From contig NZ_JNZP01000023.1 of the NCBI RefSeq assembly GCF_000725545.1, positions 1 through 64,000 of the forward strand: DNA of 64,000 nucleotides, written 5' to 3'. Origin of the DNA: Streptomyces exfoliatus (GTDB lineage: Bacteria > Actinomycetota > Actinomycetes > Streptomycetales > Streptomycetaceae). Shown one piece after another: positions 44,797 through 53,963 of this stretch (positions are counted from its first letter, which is position 1; every line of letters starts with the position of its first letter). A program made the translations under genes and the position numbers. The notes under the pieces are model-generated. The model ran no database searches and was not told the DNA's origin. It saw nothing but the letters and a program-made list of their open reading frames with translations.

Positions 44797-45282
44797 ATGA
44801 CAGCCATGGCACCCACCCGGACCGAGCCCGACCTCTCCTACCTCCTCGACCACACCAGCCACGTGTTGCGGACCCGGATGGCCGCCGAACTCGGCGCCAT
44901 CGGGCTCACCCCCCGCATGCACTGCGTCCTGACCCACGCCCTGGAGGAGGAGCGCACCCAGGCGCAGCTCGCGGAGATCGGTGACATGGACAAGACCACC
45001 ATGGTGGTCACCGTCGACGCCCTGGAGAAGGCCGGGCTCGCCGAGCGCCGGCCGTCGAGCACCGACCGGCGGGCGCGGATCATCGCCGTGACGGAGGCGG
45101 GGGCGAAGGTCGCCAGGGAGAGCCAGAAGATCGTCGACGGCGTGCACCAGGGCGCCCTCTCCTCCCTCCCCGACGACGAGCGCACCGCCCTGCTGCGCGC
45201 CCTGAACCGCCTGGCCACCGGCCACCTGGAGACCCCGGTCGAGGGCCCGAAGGCGACCCGCCGCGCACGCCAGCGCGCCTGA
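44797..45282 (+). CDS. MarR-family regulator
   Basis: A 161-aa winged-helix protein: HCVLTHALEEERTQAQLAEI, GDMDKTTMVVTVDALEKAGL and the wing ERRPSSTDRRARIIAVTEAG with the conserved DxR. It probably represses the MFS exporter 90 bp downstream and itself; the spacer contains GCAACA (45314) and TGTTGC (45343) as a weak inverted pair and GGAAC-AC-GTTCC near 45290. The ligand is unknown. Start ATG 44797 with GGGAGG upstream. Confidence 0.9.
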   Translation: MTAMAPTRTEPDLSYLLDHTSHVLRTRMAAELGAIGLTPRMHCVLTHALEEERTQAQLAEIGDMDKTTMVVTVDALEKAGLAERRPSSTDRRARIIAVTEAGAKVARESQKIVDGVHQGALSSLPDDERTALLRALNRLATGHLETPVEGPKATRRARQRA

Positions 45283-45372
45283 CCCCCGGAACACGTTCCG
45301 TAAAAAATAGTCTGCAACAAAACCTTCTGCTAATGTCACTCCTGTTGCCCCCACCGAACAGGAGTGACCCTC

Positions 45373-46881
45373 ATGCCCTCCCCGGCCCGCCCCTCCACCC
45401 GCGCCCTCTCCCCCGGAGTCGCCCTCGGCGTCCTCTCCACGGGCATGCTCATGACCGTCCTCGACGGCAGCATCGTCACCGTCGCGATGCCCGCCATTCA
45501 GGGCGACCTCGGCTTCACCCCCGTCGGCCTCAGCTGGGTCGTCAACGCCTACCTCATCGCCTTCGGCTCGCTCCTCCTCCTCGCCGGCCGCCTCGGCGAC
45601 CTGATCGGGCGCAAGCGGATGTTCCTCGCGGGCACCGGGATCTTCACCGCCGCCTCCCTCCTCGCCGGGGTCGCCGCCTCCCCCGAGGTCCTCATCGCCG
45701 CCCGCTTCCTCCAGGGCGTCGGCAGCGCGATGTCCTCCGCGGTCGGGCTCGGCATCCTCGTCACCCTCTTCACCGCGCCCCGCGAACGGGCCCGGGCCAT
45801 CGCCGTGTTCAGCTTCACCGGCGCCGCCGGCGCCTCCCTCGGCCAGGTCCTCGGCGGTGTCCTCACCGACGCGCTCACCTGGAACTGGATCTTCTTCATC
45901 AACCTGCCCATCGGCATCGCCACCCTCCTCGTGGCCCTCCGCGCCCTCCCCTCCGACCGCGGCCTCGGGCTCGGCGCCGGCGCCGACGTCATCGGCGCGC
46001 TGCTCGTCACCACGGGTCTCATGACCGGCATCTACGCGGTCGTCAAGATCGAGGAGTACGGGGCCGGTTCGGCGCACACCCTGGGTCTCGGGGCCCTCGC
46101 CCTCGTCCTCCTGGCCGGGTTCCTCGTCCGCCAGGCGAAGGCGGCGAACCCGCTCATGCCGCTGCGCGTCCTCCGCTCGCGGAGCGTCTCCGGCGCCAAC
46201 GCCGTCCAGATGCTGATGGTCGCCGCGCTCTTCTCCTTCCAGATCCTCGTCGCCCTCTACCTGCAGAAGGTCCGCGGCTACGGAGCCGCCGAGACCGGCC
46301 TCGCGATGCTGCCCGCCGCGCTCGTCATCGGCGCCGTCTCGCTCGGCGTCTCGGCCCGCCTCATCGCCCGCTTCGGCGAGCGGAACATCCTCCTCACCGG
46401 CCTCCTCCTGCTCGTCGGCGTCCTCGGCCTGCTGACCCGCCTCCCCGTCCAGGCCGACTACGTCACCGACCTGCTCCCCGTGATGCTGCTCGCCGCCGGC
46501 TTCGGCCTGGCGCTCCCCGCCCTCACCTCGCTCGCCATGTCGGGTGCCGAGGAGAAGGACGCGGGTCTGGCCTCCGGTCTCTTCAACACCACCCAGCAGA
46601 TCGGCATGGCGCTCGGTGTCGCGGTCCTCTCCACCCTGGCCGCCTCCCGCACCGAGTCCCTCACCGAGGCGGGCAGGCCCGCCGCCGAGGCCCTGACCGG
46701 CGGCTACCACCTGGCGTTCGGCGTCGGCGCCGGTCTCCTCCTCGTCGCCCTGGCCCTCACGTTCACCGTCCTGCGCCGCCCGACCGCCCACCGTCCGGAA
46801 GCCCCGCAGGCGGCCGAAGCGGTCCAGGCACCCGAGGCGACCACGGCGCCGAACCCCCCGAAGGCCCTCGCGACCCACTGA
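45373..46881 (+). CDS. DHA2-family (EmrB/QacA-type) MFS exporter
   Basis: A 502-aa protein with 14 predicted helices. The DHA2 start is MLMTVLDGSIVTVAMPAIQG (motif D1), motif A is GRLGDLIGRKRMFL and motif C is GAAGASLGQVLGGVLTD. Proton-driven multidrug efflux is the family role. Start ATG 45373 with AGGAG; GTG 45364 is less likely. It follows a MarR regulator, the standard repressor-exporter pairing. The C-terminal tail is Ala/Pro-rich. Confidence 0.9.
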   Translation: MPSPARPSTRALSPGVALGVLSTGMLMTVLDGSIVTVAMPAIQGDLGFTPVGLSWVVNAYLIAFGSLLLLAGRLGDLIGRKRMFLAGTGIFTAASLLAGVAASPEVLIAARFLQGVGSAMSSAVGLGILVTLFTAPRERARAIAVFSFTGAAGASLGQVLGGVLTDALTWNWIFFINLPIGIATLLVALRALPSDRGLGLGAGADVIGALLVTTGLMTGIYAVVKIEEYGAGSAHTLGLGALALVLLAGFLVRQAKAANPLMPLRVLRSRSVSGANAVQMLMVAALFSFQILVALYLQKVRGYGAAETGLAMLPAALVIGAVSLGVSARLIARFGERNILLTGLLLLVGVLGLLTRLPVQADYVTDLLPVMLLAAGFGLALPALTSLAMSGAEEKDAGLASGLFNTTQQIGMALGVAVLSTLAASRTESLTEAGRPAAEALTGGYHLAFGVGAGLLLVALALTFTVLRRPTAHRPEAPQAAEAVQAPEATTAPNPPKALATH

Positions 46882-46951
46882 GAAGCGCGGTGCAGGGCAC
46901 GGCCCCGAAGGCGGCGACGAGCACGGCGGCGAGCACGGCGACAACGGCGCC

Positions 46952-47099
46952 ATGAGAGCCGACCGACTCGTCGCCGCCCTGCTCTTCCGATGGGCCGCCG
47001 GCCGTCGGGGGAGCGTTCCCCGTACTCCTGGAACCGCCCGATGCGCGGGCGGCCCTGAGCCGTATCGGCATCGAACTCACCTCGCTGTACGAGGTGTAG
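46952..47099 (+). pseudogene. Probable deletion remnant of a YafY/WYL-type regulator
   Basis: ATG 46952 begins MRADRLVAALLF, the typical first residues of actinomycete WYL/YafY HTH regulators. Within 20 codons the frame shifts to one reading FPVLLEPPDARAALSRIGIE, ending LTSLYEV before TAG at 47097, the usual C-terminus of the same family. The roughly 250 residues between are gone. The two ends suggest an internal deletion. Both pieces are short, so confidence is modest. Confidence 0.45.
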
Positions 47100-47107
47100 A
47101 GGCCGCC

Positions 47108-49084
47108 TCACTCCGGCCTCAGCCACCCCGGAAGCTCTGCCGCGTGCACCAGGGTCAGCCTGGACACCGCCCGGGTGAGCACCACGTACAGCCGGTTCGC
47201 TCCGCGCGCCTCGGCCGCCACGATCGCGGCGGGCTCGACCACCACGACGTGGTCGAACTCCAGGCCCTTGACGCCCGTCGCGGGCAGCACCGTCACCCGC
47301 TCCCCCGCCCCGCAGGCGCGCACCGCCTCCCGCACCGGGCCGGCCAGGCCGTCGGCCGTGATCACGCCCACCGAGCCCTCTCGCGCGAGCGCGTCCCGCA
47401 CGGCCTCGCGGGTCGCGGCGAGGAGGTCCGTCGTCCGCCGGACCTCCACCTCACCGTCCCTCCGGACGGAGCGGCCCGCCGGTACGTCCGCGCCGAGGTG
47501 CGGAAGGAGCCGGTTGGCGAGGTCCACGATGGCCGCCGGGACGCGGTGGCCGAGGGTCAGCGGCACCACGGGCGCCTCGGCCTTGCCCAGGTGGGCGAGT
47601 TGCTCACGCCAGCTGCGGGCGGCCCACGGGGTGGTGCCCTGGGCGAGGTCCCCGAGGACGGTGAGCGAGCCGAAGGCGGTGCGGCGGGCGATGGCCCGGC
47701 ACTGCATGGGCGAAAGGTCCTGGGCCTCGTCGACGACGACGTGGCCGTAGCTCTCGGGACGTTCGACGAGGCCGGCCAGCTCGTCGAGCAGGACGAGGTC
47801 GGCGGCGGTCCAGCGCGCCGAGCGGTACGAGCGCGGCGGCCGGTCCCACCGGATCGCGGCCCGCTCGGCCTCCGTCAGAACGGGATCGGAAGGGTCGGCC
47901 AGCACCCCCGCGAGCACCTCCTCCGGGCTCGTCCTCGGCCAGCACGCGTCGAGGAACGCGGTCACCGCCCGCGCCCGCTCGATCCGCCGCGCCCAGGCCG
48001 CGCCCATCGGCCCCGACCGGCGCTCGGCTCGCAGCTGGAGGGCCCGTACGACCCGGGCGCGGACCCGCTCGCGGCCCGTCGCGTAGGGCGGCGCCTCCTC
48101 CCGTACGGCCGCGACGATCTCGGCGAGCAGGGCGGCCGGCAGCCGCCAGTGGTACGAGCCGTCGGGGACGGCGAGGTCGGCCGCCGGGGCCGGATCGACC
48201 CGGCCGTACAACGCGCGGTGCAGCACCCGGGCCATCCGGGCGTCGTGCTTGACGAGGGCGGCGGCCTCGCCGTCCTCGGCGCGCACCGGATGGCGGGCGA
48301 TCTCCTCGTCGAGTGTGGCCTGCCGGATGCCGGTCTCGCCGAGCGCCGGGAGCACCTCGGAGATGTACGAGAGGAAAGCGCGGTGCGGGCCGAGGACGAG
48401 GAGGCCGGAGCGGCGGATCCGCTGCGGGTGGGTGTAGAGGAGGTACGCGGCCCGGTGCAGGCCCACGGCGGTCTTGCCGGTGCCGGGCGCGCCCTGGACG
48501 CACAGGGAGGCGGCCGGTTCGGAGCGTACGAGGTCGTCCTGGTCGGGCTGGATCGTGGCAGCGATGTCCCGCATGGGCCCGACCCGTGGGCGCTCGATCT
48601 CCCCGGCGAGGAGGGCGCTGACCGTCACCGCCCCGCCGGCCGTGAGGTGTTCGTCCTCCAGGGCGGTCAGGTCCTCCGAGGCGCCCCGGCTCTGCGGGGC
48701 CCATCCGAAGCGGCGGCGCCGGAGGACGCCCTGCGGGTCGTGGGCGCCGGCCTGGTAGTAGGCGCGGGAGACGGGGGCGCGCCAGTCGACGACGAGCGGC
48801 GGGGCGGCGGGGTCCTCGGCGATCCGGCGGCGGCCGATGTGGTGGGTCTGCCCGTCCTCGCGGTCGAGGCGTCCGAAGAACAGGGGGCCCGGCGGCTGCT
48901 CCCGCATCTCCTTGGCGCGGCTGCGGAGGTGTCTGCCGAGCGCCTCGGCGTCGGCGCCGGACGCGGCGGTGTCCTCGCCGGTGACGACCTGTTCGGCCAC
49001 GTCCTCGGTCATCCGGGTCAGGGCGGCGCGGCAGGCGTCGTGGTGGGAGCGTTCGCGCACGAGCTCAAGGTCCAGTGACGTCAT
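47108..49084 (-). CDS. helR: HelR-type RNA polymerase-displacing helicase-like ATPase
   Basis: A 658-aa SF1 helicase-like protein. The N-terminal 110 residues form the coiled arm of HelD proteins; Walker A is GAPGTGKTAVGLHR, Walker B is HVVVDEAQDLSPMQ, motif IV-VI elements include TADGLAGPVREAV and RLYVVLTRAVSRLTLVH. HelR (a HelD relative) removes stalled or rifamycin-bound RNA polymerase and contributes to rifamycin tolerance in Streptomyces. A 15-bp palindrome lies 11 bp upstream of ATG. I do not find an obvious rifamycin-associated inverted repeat there. A TetR gene precedes it in the same direction. Confidence 0.88.
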   Translation of the reverse strand: MTSLDLELVRERSHHDACRAALTRMTEDVAEQVVTGEDTAASGADAEALGRHLRSRAKEMREQPPGPLFFGRLDREDGQTHHIGRRRIAEDPAAPPLVVDWRAPVSRAYYQAGAHDPQGVLRRRRFGWAPQSRGASEDLTALEDEHLTAGGAVTVSALLAGEIERPRVGPMRDIAATIQPDQDDLVRSEPAASLCVQGAPGTGKTAVGLHRAAYLLYTHPQRIRRSGLLVLGPHRAFLSYISEVLPALGETGIRQATLDEEIARHPVRAEDGEAAALVKHDARMARVLHRALYGRVDPAPAADLAVPDGSYHWRLPAALLAEIVAAVREEAPPYATGRERVRARVVRALQLRAERRSGPMGAAWARRIERARAVTAFLDACWPRTSPEEVLAGVLADPSDPVLTEAERAAIRWDRPPRSYRSARWTAADLVLLDELAGLVERPESYGHVVVDEAQDLSPMQCRAIARRTAFGSLTVLGDLAQGTTPWAARSWREQLAHLGKAEAPVVPLTLGHRVPAAIVDLANRLLPHLGADVPAGRSVRRDGEVEVRRTTDLLAATREAVRDALAREGSVGVITADGLAGPVREAVRACGAGERVTVLPATGVKGLEFDHVVVVEPAAIVAAEARGANRLYVVLTRAVSRLTLVHAAELPGWLRPE

Positions 49085-49095
49085 TCCGAGAAGCC

Positions 49096-49110
49096 TAACG
49101 GAAAACGTTA
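49096..49110. promoter_or_regulatory. Palindrome TAACG-GAAAA-CGTTA, operator candidate
   Basis: A perfect 5-bp inverted repeat between tetR and helR, just before the helR start, in an AT-rich patch. It could bind the adjacent TetR protein. Confidence 0.5.
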
Positions 49111-49161
49111 CTGGGTTACATTCTTTACTTGTTCACGCAGCGGGTGCGGGCCGGCCGGCAC

Positions 49162-49794
49162 TCAGTAAGGAAGCCCCTCGCGCAGCGCATGGAACGCGAG
49201 CTCCGCCGCCGCCACCGCGTCCGCCTCCACCGCCTCGACCGTCTCCCCGCCCGCGATCCGGGCCGTGTTCTCCTCCGCGAGGATGCGCAGCACGGTCACG
49301 ATCTGCCCGGCGGCGAGCCGTGCGCCCAGAGGGTCACCGGCGAGCGCGTCCGCGAGGGCCGCCTCCGACCTCAGCTGATAGGCGTGCATGCGGGCCACCA
49401 GGGCCGGCGTGCCGTACAGCAGCCGCAGATACGCCAGGACGGCCGGATGGTCGCAGAGTCCGGTGACGGGATCGCGCCGGGCGAGCCCGTCGCGCAGGTG
49501 CGCGTACAGCGCGTCGAGCGGGGCGGTGCCGGTGCGGCGCCCGGCGACCACCACACGGGCCGCCTCGTCCTCGTGATCGGCGAACCGGTGGAGGGCCAGG
49601 TCCTCCTTGGCGGGGAAGTACCGGAAGAGCGTCGGCTTCGAGACTTCCGCCGCGGCGGCCACCTCGGCGACCGAGACCGCGTCGAAGCCCCGTTCCAGGA
49701 AGAGCGCGACGGCGGCGTCGGACAGGGCCTGCCGGGTGCGCTCCTTCTTCCGCTCGCGCAGCCCGTCACCCCTGCCGCCCTCGCCACCTGCCAT
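49162..49794 (-). CDS. TetR-family regulator
   Basis: A 210-aa regulator. The N-terminal HTH is ERKKERTRQALSDAAVALFL, then VSVAEVAAAAEVSKPTLFRY with FPAKEDL; the ligand domain is helical and unassigned. The start is ATG 49794 (MAGGEGG) rather than 49818. It lies 77 bp upstream of helR in the same direction, so it probably shares or controls that promoter. Confidence 0.88.
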   Translation of the reverse strand: MAGGEGGRGDGLRERKKERTRQALSDAAVALFLERGFDAVSVAEVAAAAEVSKPTLFRYFPAKEDLALHRFADHEDEAARVVVAGRRTGTAPLDALYAHLRDGLARRDPVTGLCDHPAVLAYLRLLYGTPALVARMHAYQLRSEAALADALAGDPLGARLAAGQIVTVLRILAEENTARIAGGETVEAVEADAVAAAELAFHALREGLPY

Positions 49795-49920
49795 GACCCG
49801 CCGCCTCCCGGCACTCACACGCCCGACGTTCGATCCTAGTGACGCGCGAGGCCCGGGCGGAAACGCGTCCCCGATCCCGTACCGCAGGGGTATCGGGATC
49901 GGCAGCGGAAGAGGGACGGG

Positions 49921-51165
49921 TCAGAAGATGTCCGGCGAGAAGGGCCGCAGCGGCGTACGGAACAGCAGGTCGGCGCGCGCGGCGGCGCCCGCCGTCAGTT
50001 CCTCGACGCGCCCGAGCCGGCAGAGCCGTACCGCCGACTCGTCACCGAAGGCGAGCGTGCCCAGCTCGGCGATGTCGAAGGCGAGATCGGCGGTCTCGTC
50101 CGTACGGGCGCACGAGACGCCGTCCGGGGAGGCGTCGAGCCGGTAGCGGCCGCCCGCGAACCCGTCCCGGTCCCGCACGTCGAGGACGAGGCCGTCCGTC
50201 ACCGGGTACGTCCGGCTCTCCAGGAGCCGGACGACGTCCAGGACCCGGACCCACAGCATGTCCGCGTGCGTCAGCGTCCTCGCGGCGCGCGGGTCCGGCA
50301 GCAGCAGCGGCAGCGGGTCGTCGGGGGCCCGGTACCCGGAGCGGACCGTGTTGATCCAGTCGATGGAGCAGAGGAAGTGCCAGAGGGCGCGCTCGGCGGC
50401 CGGGGTGCAGGCGATCAGGTCCCGCACCGTCGCGGTGTTCAGCGGCTGCTTGGCGTCGTCCCACTTGTCGTCGGCCGTGTAGGCCACATAGCCCTCGACC
50501 TCGCCGGACTCCGCGCGGTACACCGCGTGGAACCGCTCGCGCCACGGCTCCTCCTGCACGCCGAGGCCGGTACGAAGCTCCCAGTCACGCGTACTGCGGC
50601 TGGTCATCCCGGCCCGGACGGCGGCGAGACGCGCGTGCACCTCCGGGCCGACCTTGCGGATCTCCTCGGCGTCGGTCAGGTCGATCCGGCCGCCGTCCTC
50701 CGGGCGGCCCGAGCGGCGCGGGTCGAGCCCCGCCCTGCGGACGTCCACGCTCCACTCGGTGATCCAGCTCGCCGCGCCGAAGCCGAACCGCCCGTAGATG
50801 GGGTACTCGGCGGCGATCAGCGTCGCGACCGCGTCGCCCCGCTCCTTCGCGTCGGACAGGTCGGCGGCCATCATCCGGCTGAGCAGGCCGCGCCTGCGGT
50901 GCGTCGGGGAAACCGTGACCTGGCTGATCGCGTCGGCGGTGACACTGCCCCCGCCGACCGTGCTGACCTCCTGCCGGAACGACCGGAAGGTGGCGACGAT
51001 CCGGCCACGGTCGAAGGCGCCCAGCGTCCGCGCCAGGTCGACGTGCGCAAGCCGGTCGGCGGCCTCCTCGTCGGACACGACGGGCGGGCGGAGGAACCCG
51101 GTGCGCAGGGCCCGCTGCCAGTCGGGGAACTCGGACTCCGCCACCGTGCGTACGTCGACAGTCAT
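49921..51165 (-). CDS. Eis-like GNAT N-acetyltransferase
   Basis: A 414-aa protein of the Eis group: an N-terminal GNAT domain ([20 protein letters not shown] is the acetyl-CoA loop with [26 protein letters not shown]), a second GNAT-like domain, and a C-terminal SCP2-like domain that ends RPFSPDIF with a terminal carboxylate typical of the family. Eis enzymes acetylate amines at several positions, in some cases aminoglycosides. The substrate here is unknown. It is monocistronic. Confidence 0.9.
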   Translation of the reverse strand: MTVDVRTVAESEFPDWQRALRTGFLRPPVVSDEEAADRLAHVDLARTLGAFDRGRIVATFRSFRQEVSTVGGGSVTADAISQVTVSPTHRRRGLLSRMMAADLSDAKERGDAVATLIAAEYPIYGRFGFGAASWITEWSVDVRRAGLDPRRSGRPEDGGRIDLTDAEEIRKVGPEVHARLAAVRAGMTSRSTRDWELRTGLGVQEEPWRERFHAVYRAESGEVEGYVAYTADDKWDDAKQPLNTATVRDLIACTPAAERALWHFLCSIDWINTVRSGYRAPDDPLPLLLPDPRAARTLTHADMLWVRVLDVVRLLESRTYPVTDGLVLDVRDRDGFAGGRYRLDASPDGVSCARTDETADLAFDIAELGTLAFGDESAVRLCRLGRVEELTAGAAARADLLFRTPLRPFSPDIF

Positions 51166-51228
51166 CCTCCGACCCTACGCACGGCCCTTTCGCGCCCGCA
51201 CCCGAGTTTCCGCACGCTCCTGACCGGG

Positions 51229-51852
51229 TCAGGCCAGCAGGTCGTCGACCTGGGCCTCGCCCTCCCGGTAGCGGCGGGCGATCTCCGCGCTGCAGTCGTC
51301 GGCGGTCCGCTGGAGGTGCTGCCGACGCCGGGAGATCTGCTGCTCGTAGCCCGCGAGCCGCCCCATCGCCGTGTGCAGCTCGTCGTCCGTACGGGCCGAC
51401 AGGTCCGACAGCTCGACCTCCGACAGCATCTCGGACGCGAGCCGCCGGTACTCCTCGCTCCGCGGCGTCGACAGCGTCACGTGCCGGGCCGAACTGCGAT
51501 GCCGCGACGGCACGTCGGCCAGGATCTCGGAGAGCCGGTCCAGGACCGGTGACTCGGGATCGGTCCGCCGCGCCAGCTCGGCCCGCAGGATGTCGATCCG
51601 CCCCTGGAGCATCCTCCGCACATAGCTCAGGTCGGCCTCGTCGCTCTGCGCCTCCCGGCGCAGCGCCCGCAGCTCGGGCAGCCGCAGCGCCCCGAGGTCC
51701 GGCTGCGCCCGGTCCGGCAGGGCCGGTTCGGCGGTCCGCTGCACGGGTGGGCGCGTGGCCGGGCCTCCGCCCGGTCCACCGCCGCCCCTGGTTCCGGCGC
51801 GGATCAGAGGTACGGGGCCGAACGGCGTCGGCCCGGTGCCATGTGCACTCAT
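51229..51852 (-). CDS. rsiG: RsiG-like c-di-GMP-dependent anti-sigma factor for WhiG
   Basis: A 207-aa, mostly helical protein. Two copies of the E-x3-S-x2-R-x3-Q-x3-D c-di-GMP-binding motif are exact: E72, S76, R79, Q83, D87 and E170, S174, R177, Q181, D185, on the two antiparallel helices of the coiled coil. In Streptomyces RsiG holds the sporulation sigma factor WhiG inactive while bound to a c-di-GMP dimer. The N-terminal 50 residues are Pro/Gly-rich and disordered. ATG 51852; divergent from dtd. Confidence 0.93.
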   Translation of the reverse strand: MSAHGTGPTPFGPVPLIRAGTRGGGGPGGGPATRPPVQRTAEPALPDRAQPDLGALRLPELRALRREAQSDEADLSYVRRMLQGRIDILRAELARRTDPESPVLDRLSEILADVPSRHRSSARHVTLSTPRSEEYRRLASEMLSEVELSDLSARTDDELHTAMGRLAGYEQQISRRRQHLQRTADDCSAEIARRYREGEAQVDDLLA

Positions 51853-51991
51853 GAGAATCGTCCCCTCGACCGGTGCGGAGCCGCACCGCCTGACACGCAT
51901 GGTGCCACTCCTGCCCGCGCGCGTGCAGGCGCTCTGCACCCGTTCGGCCCCTCATCCACCGGCCTGCGGGCGACTCGGTAGGTTGGGGCGC

Positions 51992-52417
51992 ATGCGTGCA
52001 GTGGTGCAGAGGGTCGACGGCGCGAGTGTCGTCGTCGCAGGGGAGACCGTCGGTGAGATCACCGGCGAGGGGCTGTGTGTGCTGGTCGGGGTGACCCACG
52101 AGGACACCCCGGAGAAGGCCGCCCAATTGGCCAGAAAGCTCTGGTCCGTCCGGGTACTGGACGACGAGAAGTCATGCTCGGACGTGAACGCGCCGCTGCT
52201 CGTGATCTCTCAGTTCACGCTCTACGGGGACGCCCGCAAGGGCCGCCGGCCCACCTGGAACGCCGCCGCGCCCGGCCCCGTCGCCGAACCCCTCGTGGAC
52301 GAGGTCGTGCACCGTCTGCGGGAACTCGGCGCGCACGTGGAGACGGGCCGCTTCGGAGCGGACATGCGCGTCTCACTCACGAACCACGGCCCGTTCACGG
52401 TACTGATCGAGGTCTGA
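51992..52417 (+). CDS. dtd: D-aminoacyl-tRNA deacylase
   Basis: A 141-aa enzyme that removes D-amino acids from tRNA. It opens [20 protein letters not shown], and the conserved blocks are [20 protein letters not shown] (SQFTLYG, nucleophile region) and [15 protein letters not shown] (NxGPFT, including the Gly-Pro motif). Length is normal. The last codons (GAG GTC TGA) are the first unit of a repeat array that follows. Confidence 0.94.
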   Translation: MRAVVQRVDGASVVVAGETVGEITGEGLCVLVGVTHEDTPEKAAQLARKLWSVRVLDDEKSCSDVNAPLLVISQFTLYGDARKGRRPTWNAAAPGPVAEPLVDEVVHRLRELGAHVETGRFGADMRVSLTNHGPFTVLIEV

Positions 52418-52486
52418 CCCCGAGGTCTGACCCCGAGGTCTCTGACCCGAGGTCCGACCCCCGAGGTCTCTGACCCCGAGGTCGCG
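52409..52486 (+). repeat. Tandem copies of the dtd 3' end (GAGGTCTGACCCC)
   Basis: Five or so imperfect units of 13-15 bp, each starting GAGGTC and most containing TGAC, run from the dtd stop into the spacer before ygfZ. The first unit supplies the final Glu-Val and stop of Dtd. It probably arose by slippage. Confidence 0.85.
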
Positions 52487-52496
52487 TCCTACGGCC

Positions 52497-53462
52497 CTAC
52501 GGCTCGACGACGACCTCCTGCGCCGCCGCCGTCGTCCCGACGATCAGCGGCGCGTCCACGGGTACGTTCCGCTTCACCAGGGCGAGGGCGATCGGCCCCA
52601 GCTCGTGGTGGCGGGCGGAGGTCGTCACGAAGCCGAGCTGTCGGCCCTCCTCCCCGTCGGCCGCGAGCCGCACCGGGGTGCCGTGCCCCGGCAGGAGCAC
52701 CTCGCTGCCGTCCAGGTGGAGGAAGACGAGGCGGCGCGGCGGCTTCCCCAGGTTCTGCACCCGGGCGACGGTCTCCTGCCCCCGGTAGCAGCCCTTCTGG
52801 AGGTGGACGGCGCTGCCGATGAGACCGACCTCGTGCGGGATCGTCCGGTGGTCGGTCTCGAAGCCGAGCCGCGGCCGGTGCGCCTCGACGCGCAGCGCCT
52901 CGTACGCCAGGATCCCGGCGGCCGGCCCGTGGGAGTCGGCGAAGGACTCCAGGTCCGGGCGCGGCAGGAACAGGTCGCGGCCGTACGGGGTCTCCCGTAC
53001 GACGACACCCTCGGGCACCTCGGCGATGGAACCGGCCGGAAGGTGCACGAGCGCGATCTCGTCCGTACGGTCGGCGACCTCCACCCGGTAGAAGAACTTC
53101 ATCGACTCCAGGTACGCGACGAGCTCCTCCCGCGTCCCCGGCTCGACGTGCGCCCACAGCGTCTCGCCGTCGTCGACGAGGTACAGGGCGTGCTCGATGT
53201 GCCCGTTCGCGGAGAGTACGAGCGCCTCGGTGGCCCGGTGGGGCGGCAGGTCCGTCACGTGCTGGGTGACGAGCAGGTGCAGCCAGCTCAGCCGGTCGTC
53301 ACCGGTGACCGTGACGACACCACGGTGCGAGAGGTCGACGAAGCCGTGGCCTTCGGCGAGGGTGCGCTGTTCACGGAACAGGTCGCCGTAGTGCGCGGCG
53401 ACACCTTCGTCGCGGCCTTCGGCGGCGACGGCACCCGGGAGCGACAGCAGAGGGCTCTTCAT
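52497..53462 (-). CDS. ygfZ: Folate-binding protein YgfZ/CAF17-like
   Basis: A 321-aa GcvT-related protein. It carries the YgfZ signature KGCYRGQETVARVQNLGKPP (K-G-C-Y-x-G-Q-E with the conserved Cys) and the folate-fold start LSHRGVVTVTGDDRLSWLHL. YgfZ acts with tetrahydrofolate in repair or assembly of certain Fe-S enzymes. It is convergent with dtd and upstream-adjacent to nur. Confidence 0.9.
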   Translation of the reverse strand: MKSPLLSLPGAVAAEGRDEGVAAHYGDLFREQRTLAEGHGFVDLSHRGVVTVTGDDRLSWLHLLVTQHVTDLPPHRATEALVLSANGHIEHALYLVDDGETLWAHVEPGTREELVAYLESMKFFYRVEVADRTDEIALVHLPAGSIAEVPEGVVVRETPYGRDLFLPRPDLESFADSHGPAAGILAYEALRVEAHRPRLGFETDHRTIPHEVGLIGSAVHLQKGCYRGQETVARVQNLGKPPRRLVFLHLDGSEVLLPGHGTPVRLAADGEEGRQLGFVTTSARHHELGPIALALVKRNVPVDAPLIVGTTAAAQEVVVEP

Positions 53463-53483
53463 GAGGGAAAGCCTACGACTCGC

Positions 53484-53918
53484 CTACGACTCCGCGCCGG
53501 TTGCCTTCCCAGCGCAGTCCCCGCACCGCCCGAAGATCGCGAAGTGCTTCATGTCCGTCTCGAAGCCGAAGGTCTCCCGGAGCTTCCCGGTGAACTCGGC
53601 GGCCACCTCGACGTCCGCCTCGATCACCCCGGAACAGTCCCGGCAGACCAGGTGCAGATGGTGGTGCCGGTCGGCGAGGTGGTACGTCGGAGCCCCGTGC
53701 CCCAGATGGGCGTGGCTCACCAGCCCGAGCTCCTCCAGGAGCTCCAGGGTCCGGTAGACGGTGGAGATGTTCACCCCCGACGCGGTCCTGCGGACCTCGA
53801 CGAGGATGTCGTCGGGCGTCGCGTGCTCCAGCGCGTCGACGGCCTCCAGGACAAGCTGACGCTGCGGCGTCAGCCGATAGCCGCGCTGCCGCAGGTCGCT
53901 TTTCCAGTCGGTGCTCAC
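53484..53918 (-). CDS. nur: Nickel-responsive Fur-family regulator Nur
   Basis: A 144-aa Fur protein starting at GTG 53918 (VSTDWKSDLRQRGYRLTPQR). The DNA-binding half has NISTVYRTLELLEELGLVSH, and the metal site His cluster is HLADRHHHLHLVCRDC, with a second Cys pair CGDC. The N-terminal sequence and His cluster are those I know from S. coelicolor Nur, which with nickel represses Fe-superoxide dismutase and nickel transport genes. GGAGGG lies upstream of GTG. The neighbouring nitrobindin-like gene agrees with this locus. Confidence 0.9.
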   Translation of the reverse strand: MSTDWKSDLRQRGYRLTPQRQLVLEAVDALEHATPDDILVEVRRTASGVNISTVYRTLELLEELGLVSHAHLGHGAPTYHLADRHHHLHLVCRDCSGVIEADVEVAAEFTGKLRETFGFETDMKHFAIFGRCGDCAGKATGAES

Positions 53919-53963
53919 CACGCCCTCCAGTGTAGGAGGGCGCGGCACGCGCCTAATAGGTCT

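Noticed and set aside
45283..45372. A defined MarR operator
   Set aside because: Only short, widely spaced inverted repeats (GCAACA/TGTTGC; GGAAC/GTTCC) are present, too weak to list separately.
49085..49161. Rifamycin-associated element before helR
   Set aside because: The expected GC-rich inverted repeat is not visible; only the AT-rich TAACG palindrome is present.
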